Shown here: piece after piece, positions 22,205-35,002 of the stretch | Layout of the letters: each line of letters starts with the position of its first letter | How positions within the stretch are numbered: position 1 is the first letter of the stretch | Assembly (NCBI GenBank): GCA_905221605.1 | Contig: CAJNDS010002800.1 | Span: 209,948 to 273,947 of the forward strand | DNA: 64,000 bases | Reading direction: 5' to 3' | Source of the DNA: Symbiodinium natans | Taxonomy: Eukaryota > Sar > Dinophyceae > Suessiales > Symbiodiniaceae | Made by a program: the position numbers and the translations under genes | The notes under the pieces: model-generated | The model's input: only the letters and a program-made list of their open reading frames with translations | The model's database searches: none | What the model was told of the DNA's origin: nothing

Positions 22205-23130
22205 CCGCAAACTTCTTGATTATTTGGGCCTGTTTGTTTTTCAGGTGGGGATGGGGGGGGGGGGGGGGGTGGTACTAAACTTGAAAATCTTAGCCATATT
22301 CCATACACCCTAAACCTAAGCTCTGGTTGTTGGGCTCTAGTCGGGCACGAGGCGGACGCAAAGCCATTCACTACTTTGTTGCAAGACTGGCTACGAGGGT
22401 TTCCGAAAATTAGGGTTCCCATTTCGGTGTCTTTAGGGGAGGTAGGCCCAGAAATCCGCCAGCCCGTTCACGCTACGTGTGACAATCGTGACACGCTTTA
22501 CATGGTATGATGCATGACGATTTTGAAGACACACCGCAATCGTTCCTGAGTTGCGCTACCGAAGAAAATACGAGTTTTCGAGCAGGGACAAATGATGAGC
22601 CTGAAACACCGTCTAAAACTGTAAGATTTAAGACTAACAAGCAGACATGCCCAAGACATGGAGAATGCACGATTTGCAGGACGAGTTTCAATCGAGCAAA
22701 GACGATCAGCGTGAATCCCTACGTGTTTTTTTAGTTCTCTTGGCGTGACAACGTGTTCAAAGCCAAGATTGAACAAAGCAGGGACGAATGATCCGCGTGA
22801 GCAACCTCCAAACTCAAAAACATGTATGAATGTATGCAAAGTAGTCGTCGCTAGTCCTACGAGCAGTAGCAATTGGAGTTTCATGCAAGCAAAGAAGATC
22901 AACGGCAAACCTAGTTTTCGATTTTTCCCTGCCTCTGTGAACATTCTGAGGGCTGCTGCTCTAGAATTGCTGCACCCAGAACTAGCAAACCCTAAACCCG
23001 AGTGCTAAAAGTCTCCAATAATTAGATCGCCTGCGAAAGCTAATCGGGTATGGATGGCTCGAAGCGAGATTTTTTTATCGAAACTGCAAGTATTCTGTAA
23101 GCTGCACTTGTCCCAGGTTGGCGTCGTGCA
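22205..23130. other. No recognised gene; G17 run
   Basis: A G17 run sits at 22253-22269. Plus frames at 22507-22734 and 22745-23008 are open but share a diverged internal repeat (GAGCAGGGACAAATGATGAG / AAAGCAGGGACGAATGATCC) and lack motifs. The N-terminal exons of ChlH would be expected here but I cannot find them. Confidence 0.35.
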
Positions 23131-23991
23131 GGAATTGGAGCACCAACCCGCGCGTGTCGCGTGCACCTTCACTGGCGGGTTGGACTTCTCGGTGCCGGTG
23201 CAGGTGCATGTGCTGCATGATGCTGTAATGAGATGGGCGTGCTTGTGTGGGATAGTGTCATAACAAGGAGGCTGAGCGGCTGAGCAAGGGGTCCACTTTG
23301 GTGCATGCACTGTATCGGCAAGGATTGCTGCTATCAAAGGCCAGTATGGCCAGTTATTTGACATTTTGGTCCCTTGTGAGATCCCGGCAAGCACACGGAC
23401 CTTTGCAAGAACAGGGAAACTAATTTCGATACTAGCCTTACTAGCCACATCACGGCAAGACTTGCCAGGAGTACTTGTCTGGACCCACTGCTGAAGGAAT
23501 GGTGGACGCCCTTGTGAACCTGCTCCTGGGCTGTTTCTGAGGTTTAAACGGGCAATAGATTTCTCAGGGTTTCCTGAAGCCCAACCTTGCAGTTCAGGAT
23601 TGACACTTCACCAAACCATGCTTAGCACTTACAGTCATAGAGCTGGTCAAGAACAGGTGGGGCTGACTCAGCTTGTGGGGACCTCTCTTATTTGGCATCC
23701 AGGGTATTGAAGGTTTGGGGAAGTTGGAGAGGGTGCCGCGCAGAAGCCCTAAGCCTACATCCCAAACCCAGACTGCATTGTCTTCCTGTGGATGCCAGTA
23801 TCTCCTCAGGCCCACGTGTGCGTCCAGCATTTTCTTCATGATCCCTGAAGCCCTGAAACCACACCCCAAACATTGCAACTTGTAAACACTCCTCGAACTT
23901 TCATCAGGACAGGATTCTCATTGGTTGGCGGCCCCACATCTCAAGATGCCAAGAAGGCAAAGGAGGTGCCGCGGCTGTTTTTTTCTTTCAC

Positions 23992-24018
23992 GGGGGGGGG
24001 GGGGGGGGGGGGGGGGGG
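23992..24018. repeat. G27 homopolymer within a ChlH intron
   Basis: Twenty-seven guanines lie 26 bases downstream of the GT donor at 23966, after a pyrimidine tract. The frame across it is an artefact. Confidence 0.9.
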
Positions 24019-25699
24019 CGGTGGGGGGTTGAGGGGCCGCGGGCGTGGGGGGTAAGGTCTGAGGCTTCCAGCGAAGAAAAGGGGAACAAGTTCAGACGTT
24101 GCTGGGGATGAGTATTGCTGCATGACCCGAAGCTTGCTGGTGACAAACATGTCCAGCCTTGCTTTTCGCAGGTTGAAGAGTTTGGCAGCAATGAATCCTC
24201 AGCAAGCCTTAGTACTTCTTCGGTTTCTGATGCTTGCATCCGACCTAGTTGTAACTGATGTAGATAAGTAAGTATTTATCAGACTCGCGGTTCTGTTGCA
24301 GGTCCTCATGAAGCTCAACCGACCCTATCTGGTTAGTGTGCCGTTGGTCTTCCAGTCCTTCACGGATGCTTGGGAAGCAGGAGGGCAGAAGCTACCCCAG
24401 CAAAACCCACAAAAAAGACTCACAAAACAGCCTTGAGCTGAGACCCCCGGACCGCATCTGACCATAGCTGAGCACTGTCTTGGCTCTTTTATCTGGCAAC
24501 TCGCATCAACTTCGGGCACTTCAAACCCCGGTGTGCGAACATGACGTTCCTGCCAGCATGTATCTCAAGCTTGTTCTGAAGCCTGTAGCCTGCTGATGCC
24601 TCAATCATAATCCTTCCTAGCTTCTTAGATATTGTTAGACCCCACTTCCTTCCCCCTCCCTTCCGGCGTGGATGTGAGCGGATCTCCACGCCCTAGGGCT
24701 ATTGAAATTAGGGTTCGATTTTGGTTTAAGATTCTGGGCTGAAGGCTTCGAGGCAAGAGCCTGAAATCCTGGACCCGCAGCCGCGCTGTAAATGGTGGAA
24801 TAGTTTCACCCAGGTTTACACCATTATCTTCGGGTTCTTGTACTTGGGGGAAGGGGGGAGGGGTTGGGGGGTTTATATCTGGAAGGGATAAGTCCAAGCA
24901 TCCACTTCTGCAGCTTTGAACTCACAATCCCCTTGTTGATGGCAGAGATAATGTCGTTCATCCTATGCTGTCGGTATCGCACACTGCTCATACTATGGGA
25001 GCCCACTGCGATGGTCCAAGGAGTGGCAGAACAGCCAGCTTGGTCTTCACCCAGTGCATGCCTTGCAGGCTGCCCTCTCCCTGAAGTTTGCGGGCTTTAG
25101 GCCTGAAGTAGTGAAACCAACAGATACAGGAAGCACTTGCCAGGCTGCATTCTCAGATGAGTTAATTGGGGGTTTCAGTGGTCTTGTCTGCAGACATAAC
25201 CTCCTCTTCGGCGAGGATTGCAACAAGGTCCAATGGTGATTCACACCTCCACTACGGTTTGTGGGGGCAGTGATCTGGGATTTGAACTATCAGTGCCGCA
25301 CATCACACAAGGTTGCAGAGACAGCAAGAGACATTACGCGGGGTCCGGGGCAGATTGTCCAACTTCCAAGACCAACCCGAACTGACTTAAAACCCCTGTC
25401 GTCGAAGATATTGAAGTCATGGTGAGGTCTCTCTGCCCGAGATTGACGGTGCTATTGAGCCGTTGATCTTCTCAGGGCGTGATGGCACCAGTGGCCGCTC
25501 CATCCCCATGCAGGCACGGTATTCAGGTTTGTGGTGCCGGTGGAGAAGGGACTTCACGGTTTGTTGTTTGTTTTTTCCGTTGTACCTTGTCCATTGTCGA
25601 TCGCCTGAGGCTGCGATGTCCATCCATGTCGGACTTGAACGTCGCCTACCGCATGAGCGTGGACGAGTACGAGGACTCGACATTCCTGTCTGCCAGTAG

Positions 25700-26425
25700 C
25701 CGCGGTCAGAGTGGCTCGCGAGAAGCCCTCGAGTAGTCTGACAATCAGCAGCGCAAACGAGATGCAGTTGAAAGTTTTCACAATGTCGCAAGCCTGCTCT
25801 TTCGAGATCCTCGCAGCGACTGTGGCTGGGGCCATTGCAGGAATTACAAGTACCAGGGGGAAGGTAAGGCAGCATATATGACGGTTGGCTGTATTGGTCC
25901 GGCCACAAGGAGCTTTGCCCTTTCGCCACCGACCTGAGCGAGCCCTTCCCCCAGAAGACAGCTGGAACAGACGAGCCATCGACTCCCCTAGACCCTGCCC
26001 CCCATGTGCAGACAAGCGCTAGAACAGGAATTTGTCCGCGGCTGTCAAGCCGTGATCCTGAAGACATTTTAAGACCTTGCAAAGTCCACCATCTAGCACA
26101 CAAACTACTGGAGAAGGACCCCTAGAGCAGAATCTCAAAGGGGTTCCTTTCAATTTGCTGGGGACGCCAAGAAGAGTAGGTGACGATGAATATGATGACG
26201 ACAGTGATGATCGCAAAGATGCTGTTGATGCATTGCTGTTACAGTTATGAGTTTTAATATTCTATGCTTATATTCGTACTTTGATGAGTAGGGGAAGGAC
26301 GAGGACGGTGGATGCTGCATGCTGGATGGTTCTCTTATCTGATGACGGATGACAATGACGTGGACGATATCTTTTCATCAGAACTGTATTGCTATAGCTC
26401 TCTATTATTCTTCTCGCATCGTGCC
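25700..26425. other. Large ChlH intron region
   Basis: Between the LNVAYRMSVDEYED exon and the exon at 26430 no ChlH sequence is found. The long minus-strand open frame here (26103 down to 25417) is the antisense of ChlH exons plus intron and has no family signature. A short plus-strand island near 25770-25860 (ILAATVAGAIAGIT) is hydrophobic and unexplained. Confidence 0.4.
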
Positions 26426-29400
26426 TCAGCTCCAAGGAACTGGGGCCCTCCGCCCGGAGAATTGAACACAGATGGCCGTGACATGCTGATTTATGGCATC
26501 CTGTCTTCAGATTAATTGGGCATCCAGGCAGGTCAAAGAATTTAGCCAGCCTCAGTCAATTCGCATGTGTGAATACCGATGTGAGGCAAGCACTTCGGAA
26601 ACATTTTCCTTGGCGTGCAGCCTACTTTCGGCTACGAGGGTGACCCGATGAGGCTCGAATACCCGTGACTCTGCCGCACGAATCATGCAGGTGAACCATG
26701 GTGGCTTGATGTCGCAGGCTGCTCTTCGCCAAGTCGGCGTCTCCTCACCATGGGTTCGCTGCCTTCTACACTTACCCGGAGTTCATCTTCAAGGTGCGGC
26801 TTTAGGTTCTCTTTCTATGAAAACGTGGTTCCTGTTACAGCCTGTTACGTGGTGCGTCGGTTCCTGTTACACCCGTCATCATCCTTTTCTATGATTCTTC
26901 AGGTTAATGACATTGCAAAGGACGAGCTCTGACGAGCTCTGTCCTATTTCGAAACGGTAAATAGATATGGCAGGCAGATGCCTTGCTCCACTTCGGAACG
27001 CACGGATCCCTGGAGTTTGTGCCTGGCAAGCAGGTCGGCATGTCAGGCAGGACCAAGTACAACAAAAATACTTCCTGGCTGGACCAGAATCTCCGGCATC
27101 TCCAGCCGTGTTGATCGTCCCTGAAGGCAGCTGCTATCCTGATCGCCTGATCTCCGTGCTACCCAACCTGTACTACTATGCTGCAACTCGGCCCCCTGTG
27201 GAGAATGTCATTCTGTTGCTACGCCGCTACGCCTCATCTGGCAGCCACCTTTTGCCCACCGCAAGGCTAACAACCCGTCAGAGGCCACCATTGCCAAGCG
27301 CCGCTCTTCCGCGCCAGCCTCTCAGGTGTGCTATTTCGAGGCAGGAGCCGAATCACGGGGACAGAAGGGCGGATGGTGCCTGAGTTGTCAGAAAATTGGC
27401 CAGTTACCTAAATTGTAAATGAAGGAGGGACTGGGTCGCTCGACCTCGTGCGTAAGTGTAGACTGGGTTGCAAACCCCCCTGTCTCCAGAAATGCTCCAG
27501 ACGAGCCTGAGCCACTGCAGCACGCACACGCACAGGGCCTCAAGGAGCTCAGTGGGCTGGTCAAGTCCTACCAGGGCCTCCGTGAGAACGAGCAGCGAGG
27601 CCCAGCGACGGGCACACCCTTATTCCCTAATTAAAGAATCTAGGGACTTCTAAGCAGGCCTTGAGCCACAAGGTCGAGTGACTCTTATGCAGTATGGACC
27701 AATACGGGCGACAGGGCTGTTGGGCCATGTCGGGCCGAGAGCAGAAGACATGTCAAAGGGATCGCCCCTTAAGCTGAACAGATCTCAGCAGCCGAAGGTG
27801 CCTCGATTGTCAACAGCATCGTGGCAACAGCTCGGCAGTGCAACCTGGACAAGGACATTGATGAGTCTCTCACTCCGCATCAGAATGCCGCCTTCAAAAT
27901 CCTGATGCCTTCTAATGCTTGACACACCGGGGCGGAGAGAGTGAAACATATATAATGCTGGTCGCATCGGAAACTCGAGGAACTTTGGCCTGCCACATAT
28001 TCTAAGACTAAGACTAGGCTGCCGTTGAGATTCTGTTTTTAAGGCGTGCAGCAATGCGTGTGTGTATGCGTGCTCAGTCTTCAGATTCTTGATCAGGATC
28101 CATACTATAGCGATACTAACTTTTCAGAATGGGAGACGCCTGTATAAATCGATCGACCTGACATTGTGGCGGTTGCCGCTGTTTCTCTCGAATCGAGGCT
28201 TCCGTCTGAGGAGGAAGATATGGCTGGCGCGTCCCTTGACGAGCGCGATGCGGTCCTATGGCTGCAGTGGAATCCGCCCACCTCCATGGCCCATGATCGA
28301 GCTTCAGGGTCTCCTTGTACGAAGGTTTGCTTTGGGTTTTGTTGAGTGACAAAATTCACATTCAGGTACGGTTCTAGCGTTTACAGGAGCTTGACTATTC
28401 ACATTACTTCTAAGATGGCAATTCCCTCGGATGAACGACTATACTGAGGTGGTCGGAAAGGTGTACCGGCTACTCATGGAGATCGAGTCCCGAGCATTGC
28501 TCATGGGCCTGCATCAGGCGACACTTCTGAACAGGGGCAGATACCAGCAGGGGCAGTAAATAGCGTATGTTGGCTTAATGACGCTGGAACAGAATGGCCC
28601 TGTGGTTGACTTTCTTTAGTTGGGGTTGAACGCGTGCTCATGGCGCTGGCAAGCAAACATGCCTCAGCAGGTGGGCGCGCCACCGACGGCAGAGGAGAGC
28701 GTGGCCACGTTACTGGGTGCACAGCATGCATGCCTTATCACAAATCACTCCTTTCCTGAGTTCGCAGTATGGTCACATATCTGCGGCACTGAGGCTGGTC
28801 AACATTGCCCAGCTGGACCGCCCTGCTCGGGGCCTCACAAGCGGAGGTTCCATAGGTTCCCAAAGCTGTTGGCCTTAAAAAGCGAATGCTGTAGACACGT
28901 CATGGATCATCATGGTCCCATGGTTGCTTTGCCGCTGACTTCAAGGTGGGCATCAAGAGCTTGCCACGCCTCCTCGCAGAGTGCAGGGGGAAGGACATCG
29001 AGGTGCCTTTGCCGCGGCTCTGCTCTGCATCTAGTGCACAGCTGAAATCTCGCCATGAGACGCGCACACAGGCCTACAAGGGCAACGACGGAGTCCTGGA
29101 GGAGCCGCAGCATCGAGCAACAGCGCAACTAAAGACTAGTAATGAGTGATGTTATGCGAGGTCTGTGTGGGCACGCCCCTTAAAACATCCTAAACCTCAA
29201 CTCCAAATCCTGACTCATCTGACTCCTGAAGCTCCTTGGGTCTGCAGGATGTGGCCCTGGTGCAGGAGGCCGGGTGTTTGCAGCAAGCGTTGTTTGGGCG
29301 AAGTGCACTTTTGGAGTTTGGGATTGAGGTCTTAGAGCAACTTTGAGATGCGGTATAGGAGATCAGGTGTGTCTGAACAAACTCTGCGGGGGCTTGCGTT

Positions 29401-32400
29401 GGCGAGTTGCTTTGCACAGACAGAGTGTGCGAGACCCGACTTCCGCACTCTTGCCGAGTACCTGCTCATGTACCAGTAGCAGGAGCGGATGAGGCCCCTA
29501 TACATAACAACAGCAGGCCTTGCATCCAGTTTAGATGCTTGGAACTTGATGTTCGCGCTTCCTACCCACACATTGCTTGTGTAGACTCTTATTCGGTCAT
29601 GTACTGTCATGCGCGAGAATACCTGGACATAACCTGGAGACGCGTCGCCGTCGGCTCCCAACCCCAACCGTCACTCCAAAGTGGGTGCAAGGGTTTCTGG
29701 GGTTTTTCTGTGCAGATCACCCTGGCGAGCCGTGCGGCCGTCGGGGCCCTCGTGCAGCAGTCCACGAACTCGGAGCCCAGCACCACGTATGGGCGGATGA
29801 GTGCTGAGTTGCTCAGGGTTTGGCTTTCAAGGCGGTTTGGGGCGAAGGATTGTCAGGTTTGGCGGTCAGGCTCGGTGTTGTGCTTGCGTGCTGTCTGAGA
29901 AGCCTCAGACGGACCCCGAAGAAATTCAGAGCTTTGGATTGGCATGTTTTGACATGTAGGTCAACTCCATGCCTCACCCTCGGCCCTTGTCTCCGAACGA
30001 CTGCGCAGCAGCTTTTGCCATCGTTGGGTGTACTCCGCAGCTTTGGGACTGGGTGACTGGCATATTTTGAGGTGCAGTTGGGGTTTCGTGGCCCATCGCC
30101 TCCCAAGCTGCATAGCTTGCGCATGTCTTGACAGAGGAGGGGCGCGTGGAGGACGTGAACCCCTTCATACAGGATCTTTGTGGTGCAAGAAGCTGTCACA
30201 GGTGATTGGTCAAATGAGGCATGCCTAGTTTGTCATTCTCCCTAAGCTGATTTGTGGGTCGCTTCTATTCCCCGGCGGCAAGCCCTCAGCAGTTGTCTTG
30301 TGGCTAATCTAGGAGCAAAAGTTTTGGCATAAGTTAACGCAATCAAAAGCTCGTTGATTGACTTTTTTGGGTGTCGCCAACTGCTAAATCCAACCTCGAA
30401 TGCTGCGACCATCTGTGCCCGTCGGCAGGATGTTTTTAACTTCTTCTCCGGCGGCTCTGAGGACAAGAAGGCCCTGGAAGAGGCCTTCCCACTGCACTCG
30501 TGATGCTGCCAGGAAGTTCGTGATTCAGGTTTCATGTTTGTGACGCTTCTCTCCCAAAGACAAAATGAGACCCTAGGGCCTATAGGGCAGACTCTACAGT
30601 CCTCGCACGCTAACTGAGAGCTTCAGATGCTTCAGACAGGTCGGCTTCGACGGCGTCAGCGATGACGATCTGAAGCCCCTCGTCGAGTGCGCCGCCAGAG
30701 CTCGAAGCTCCCCTGCTGCAGATCGTCGCTCTTCGAACAAGCTCCCTACACTTCTCACTAGATCTCACTAGTACTTGTAGCCCAATCAAGCCCTGAAAAT
30801 CCTTGAAATCCTGAGCACTAAAACTGATGCCCAAATCCCTTAACACCTAAGGCCCCCCTACAGCCTGAAAAGGCCTTGAACTCGAACGCTCTCAAACACC
30901 GGAAGCCTTCAAAGCCCTCAAACCCTCAAGCCATCTGCCTGTAAAGGCCAGGGTTCCAAGCCCTGGAGGTACTTGCAGACTTGCCCCGGCGAGGTTGTGC
31001 GAAACAACGAGGTGGAGATCACGGCCTTGATGAGGGTTACGAAAGAGGGTTGTAAACGGTTTAGGGGCTTAGGGCCTTATAGGGCCTAAGGGCCTTCGGG
31101 TTGAGGTTTGGAGTTGAGAAACTTGGCGTTGGGTTTGAGGGGACATTGGGGCGGTTTCGCCCAATCAGACCCGAGAGGGAAGAGTTTTTTGTCGCTGCCA
31201 AATGTTCGCACCGCATGTTGTTAGGGTGGTGGTGAATCTTGGAGCTTTATTCTTGTCAGAACTTGTGGCGCTGCTTTGCTTCTGTGCGCCTTTGTTGCTC
31301 AAGGTTGGCAGCCTGATTGATGCTCTGGACGGCAAGTTCATCGAGCCAGGTGGGCTCGTTATTTGACCTGGGACTCTACAGCCATGCCAGCAATATCCAG
31401 CAATCACACTCCAGCAGTTGATGCATTGATACGCTACAGAGACGAAGAAACCACAGGCCCTGGCGGCGACCCCAACCGCAATCCGGATGTCGCTCGGCTC
31501 TTGCTGTCGGCTTCTGGTTCAAGCCTTCACATCAAAGACTCAAAGTGCATGTCCCCGACAATGCAAGTACTGTACTCGAATGTTCCACGCAACACATGGA
31601 TGTAAGCATGATCTCGAGTCCATGCTGCAGATTCACAAGCTTGTTGTGAAAGTCCTCACTGCTTTAAACTTTCTACAGCAGCTTTGTCTTATGCGGGCAC
31701 AGCCGTACCCAGGTCCAAAATGAGGACCTCTACAGTTCAAACCTCTACTTGGAAGTTCATGTAGTTGGAGTTTGGATAGATCTAGGTTGCATTGGTTAGA
31801 TTGCTTGAGACTTAACATTCATACCCATGAACCCGAACCTGAATGAGGGCCGGCGAGCTTCAGGCACCCGTCCCTGCAAGGTGCTGCCGACCGGCAAGAA
31901 CATGCATGCCCTCGATCCCAACTCCATTCCAACGAAGGCGGGAACAGAATGCAAACTTGTGCAGCTGTGTGCTCCATGTGCTCCTCTATGCATATGCTTG
32001 CGATATGAAGCCATAGTCGGCTTAGTATGGCTTAGTTTGCCGAGCCCCTCTTGAAGCCTCGAATCAAAAGAGGAGTGGAGTCGTGTGGAGTCTGTTGCCG
32101 AAGAGGCCGCAGCGGAGGCGGATAAGCCTCCAGAGCAGAACTTCGTCCGCAAGCATGCTATGGAGCAGGCTGCAGCCGGGAAAAGTACAAGCATGTACAA
32201 GCCATTTGGAAGAAGAGAGTCGTGCAGCGCCCCCCAGCAGAGTGCCCTAGGAGGCCGCAGATGTGTGGTCTCGCAGCTTCGAAAATTTGGCAGGCAGAGG
32301 AGCTCGACATCTCTCTCAGACAGGCCGTTGCACTGACCCCTCGAGCGAGAGCTCCAGGACTAGATCACAGTAACCTATACAAGTAGTCCTAGCTTTGGCC

Positions 32401-32609
32401 CTGCACCCCCTCTCTGCCAGTTCGTCTCAACATGTCTCAACATGTTGAAGTGAGAGAGCGTAGGCAGCTCTCGTAAGCACTTCCGGGTTTTGACACAAGC
32501 ACAGGCGGCGACGCGTGTTTTCTCCAACGCAGCGGGAGCGGGATCATATACGACAAACGTTGGCATTGCCGTGGAGAACGGTGCCAGCGTTGACGAAGAA
32601 CAGTTGCAG

Positions 32610-33060
32610 GCTTGACAGTGAAGTATCAATACCGCTAGTCGCCGCCACCACTAGTCGGAGACTGAAGCTTGCAAACTGAGCCTGCCAGGTTCCAAATGAT
32701 CGCTCTCAGTAGCCCGTAGTACCGTAGTAGTGGCTGGGTTTACGGTTTAGGGGTTTAGGGTTTAGTAGCCTTTAAGCATTATACACATATTGTCTCAAAA
32801 AAACGGGGCCCAACCAACATCTCTCTCCCTGGACAGGAGGACAGCTGGTGGACGCGCTTCGCAGCAGCGCTTCTCGACATGTGAATGCGGATTTGCAACC
32901 TCAAGTCCTAAGTCCTAAGCCCTCCACGCCCAAAGCCCCTGAAGAAGCCCCTGAAGAAGCCCCTGAAGCCTGGACTCTTGCGCCCGAATCGGCTGCCAGC
33001 TTGTAACACTGTATCTTTATACATAATATATGCTAAACCCCCCTCCCCCCAAGACCAACC
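32610..33060. other. Region after the last ChlH exon
   Basis: The C-terminal ChlH sequence that should follow is not present. An island near 32838-32900 (LVDALRSSASRHVNADLQ) looks like an exon of something else, with no recognised family. A triplicated CCTGAAGAAGC unit lies near 32937-32970. Confidence 0.35.
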
Positions 33061-33084
33061 CCAACTCTAAAAAAAGACATTCTT

Positions 33085-33545
33085 GTAGGTTGTCTCCTAT
33101 GGAGATGCAACTCTGGACAGGTATCACGAAGGAAACCAGCGTCTTACATGTAATATCCTCTGAGATTTAATACTCCCGGACTCGATAGAATTGTAGGGAA
33201 GCCTTGGGGCTTAAATATTTTAATTCATGAGTCGTGACGAAGTAGTATAAAAGTGAGCTGAGTTCCCGAAGACATGCATATGCTTGTGGGGCTTGCCTGG
33301 TCCTATGAGAACGCAAAGAAAATGTAGAAGAACTATCCGTGTCATGTATGTATATAAGGGAAGCATTCGAGGGCATAGGGTGATGCGAAAAAGATCATTA
33401 CATGCCCCGGGGACGCGAGAATACTGTCAGCAAAAATTATGTTCGGCTTAGAAATGCCTTTGTTTGCAGGCTTTTGTGTCCTATGGAATTTGCAATGAGG
33501 TAGAACTACCGATATCATTCTATGTATACAGGGAATCTGTACTGT
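33085..33545. repeat. Degenerate repeat, about 190 bp unit, 3 copies
   Basis: TCCTATGGAGATGCAA-like starts at about 33100, 33300 and 33478 are followed in each case by related AACTA/TATC/CATGTATGTATA-like sequence. The region is AT-rich with no protein. Confidence 0.5.
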
Positions 33546-33659
33546 AAACGAAATACAGATAATGGATAAGAAAGAATGGTAACCCTTGAGCTGTAAAACT
33601 TGGAAGCATTCGAGCACAAGTATGAATTTGGTCCCGTCTCCAAACAAAAAACAAAACAT

Positions 33660-33852
33660 GGGAGACTAGCCCCCCCAGGTCCGGGTCATGGTGTCCCATT
33701 GTTTTTGTCGTTTTTTTAGTTTTTGTTTGGTTTTGGGGAGTTGTTTTTCGTCCGTCTCCAGGTCACCGTCTCCCGTCTCCCCCACAACCAAAAAAATAGT
33801 AACCCAAAAAATGGGACACTATGACCCGGATCACCTGGGGGACTAGTCTCCC
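33660..33852. mobile_element. MITE-like element with about 40-bp terminal inverted repeats
   Basis: The left end reads GGGAGACTAGCCCCCCCAGG, then TCCGGGTCATGGTGTCCCAT. The right end carries the near-exact reverse complement: ATGGGACACTATGACCCGG, then an ACCTGGGGGACTAGTCTCCC end. The interior is poly-T/G-rich with no coding capacity. The size and the long terminal inverted repeats suit a miniature non-autonomous DNA transposon. A downstream direct copy of its GAGTTGTTTTT and GTCTCCAGGTC segments (33913-33962) suggests nested or partial duplication. Confidence 0.6.
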
Positions 33853-34119
33853 AATTGTTTTTTTCTGTTATTTTGTTTTTTGTTTTGTTGTTTTAGTATT
33901 TTTTGGTTTTTTGGGGGAGTTGTTTTTGGTTCCGTCTCCAGGTCGCAGTCTCCCAGTCTCCCAACATGTTGGTTCTAGGTTGTTTTTGTTGCTTTGTGGG
34001 TGTTGTTTGGTGTTTTTATAGTATATATCTGTGCTACTGCTCTTTGTTTTATGTGGAGGTTGGTCTTGGCTGGGGGGTTACATATGAGGCAGGAACCTTT
34101 ATAAGTATAATGTGATGAT

Positions 34120-34795
34120 CTGTGTTGTTGCATATGCTAGAGCTTTAGAATTTTAAGGATTCACGCGTCTTGTGGAAAGCTCGCTGCAGGAGACCCAAAA
34201 ATGAGGGATCTTGGGGTTTGTACAGGCCCCAAGTCAGCAAGTTCCTGTCGCTGTTTTTTTTTGGGGTGCATTTTGCATGGGCTTCGCGTAGATTTTCAGG
34301 GCATGTACTATTTTAGGAATATGTTTAGGAATACTACTTATTGATATTTGCTATGGTGGTGTTTAGGGGCTTAGGGCATTAATATTGTATTCTCTGGGCC
34401 GTTATCTTATTGACCTGGACGTGATGCTTTCTAGCTAATAGGAATCCCAAGAAACCCACCGTGCGGTTGTGACCATTCATGCACTAAACCTAAGGATGAA
34501 CGTAATAAAGACCAGGGTTTCGATGTCGTGTCTTTTTCATCCTTCTTTTCACTCTTGGACAATTTGATATGGTTTTCTTGTTTCGTTCGCTAGTTTCGTA
34601 GCACGCGTCACACGTTCCTTGTCTATTAATATTAGTATGCGTGCTCTCTTCACCGTAAAGACCCTCATGAAAACCTTAATATCCAGAGCTTATGGTTAGG
34701 TTAATACTAAATCCGTATTATCATCCTGGTCTAGTTTCCTGGCTCATGATTCTAAGGTGTTACACGCACGGGCTAGTATAATTCTCTTCATTCGC
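34120..34795. other. AT-rich, no gene seen
   Basis: I find no open frame, family or clear repeat in this stretch. Confidence 0.4.
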
Positions 34796-34799
34796 CCGT

Positions 34800-34995
34800 C
34801 AGAAGGACGATGCACAAGGAAGAAGACAAGGGAATAAGGGAAAAGACAAGAGAAAGATAAGCGAATCCGAGAATGGTAGAAGGAGAACAAGAGCCAGGGA
34901 AAGAAAGACAGAGAAGAAAGAGAGAAAGTCAGAGAGAAAGAGCAAAGAAAGAGAGAGGGGGGGAGGGGATGAAAAGAGGAGGAGATGAAGAAAGC
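34800..34995. repeat. Purine-strand (GA-rich) tract
   Basis: Nearly 190 bases of AGAAAG/GAGAGA-type sequence, almost pure purine on the plus strand. Long minus-strand frames with leucine, serine and phenylalanine are products of this composition. Confidence 0.75.
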
Positions 34996-35002
34996 AGCAG
35001 GG

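Larger units (their letters stand above)
23132..32609 (+). pseudogene. chlH: Magnesium chelatase subunit H, many exons, internal blocks missing
   Basis: ChlH binds protoporphyrin IX and carries the Mg-insertion site in plastid chlorophyll synthesis. Exons include 23132 (TFTGGLDFSVPVQ), 23469-23521, 23908-23965 (TGFSLVGGPTSQDAKKAKE), 24302-24379 (RPYLVSVPLVFQ), about 24886 and about 25425 (EIDGAIEPLIFSGRDG). These are followed by 25628 (LNVAYRMSVDEYED), 26430-26495, 26586-26652 (GVQPTFGYEGDPMR), 26718-26793, 26974-27046 ([19 protein letters not shown]), 27127-27182 and 27266 (NNPSEATIAKRRS). Later exons include 27798 (VATARQCNLDKDI), 28440, 28671, 28947, 29716, 31322, 31460, 31881 (LPTGKNMHALDPNSIPTK), 32090 (EQNFVRKHAMEQAA) and 32503-32609 (TTNVGIAVENGAS). 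Missing are the N-terminal third, the FSFPPDKGN block (expected at 25541-25627), about 110 residues containing LWGTDNIKTYG (expected at 31936-32086), and the C-terminus. Introns are kept, so it is not a retrocopy. It could be a decayed duplicate or an assembly collapse. Confidence 0.85.

Noticed and set aside
25417-26103. 228-codon minus-strand frame
   Set aside because: Antisense to ChlH exons that match the family on the plus strand. It has no motif of its own.
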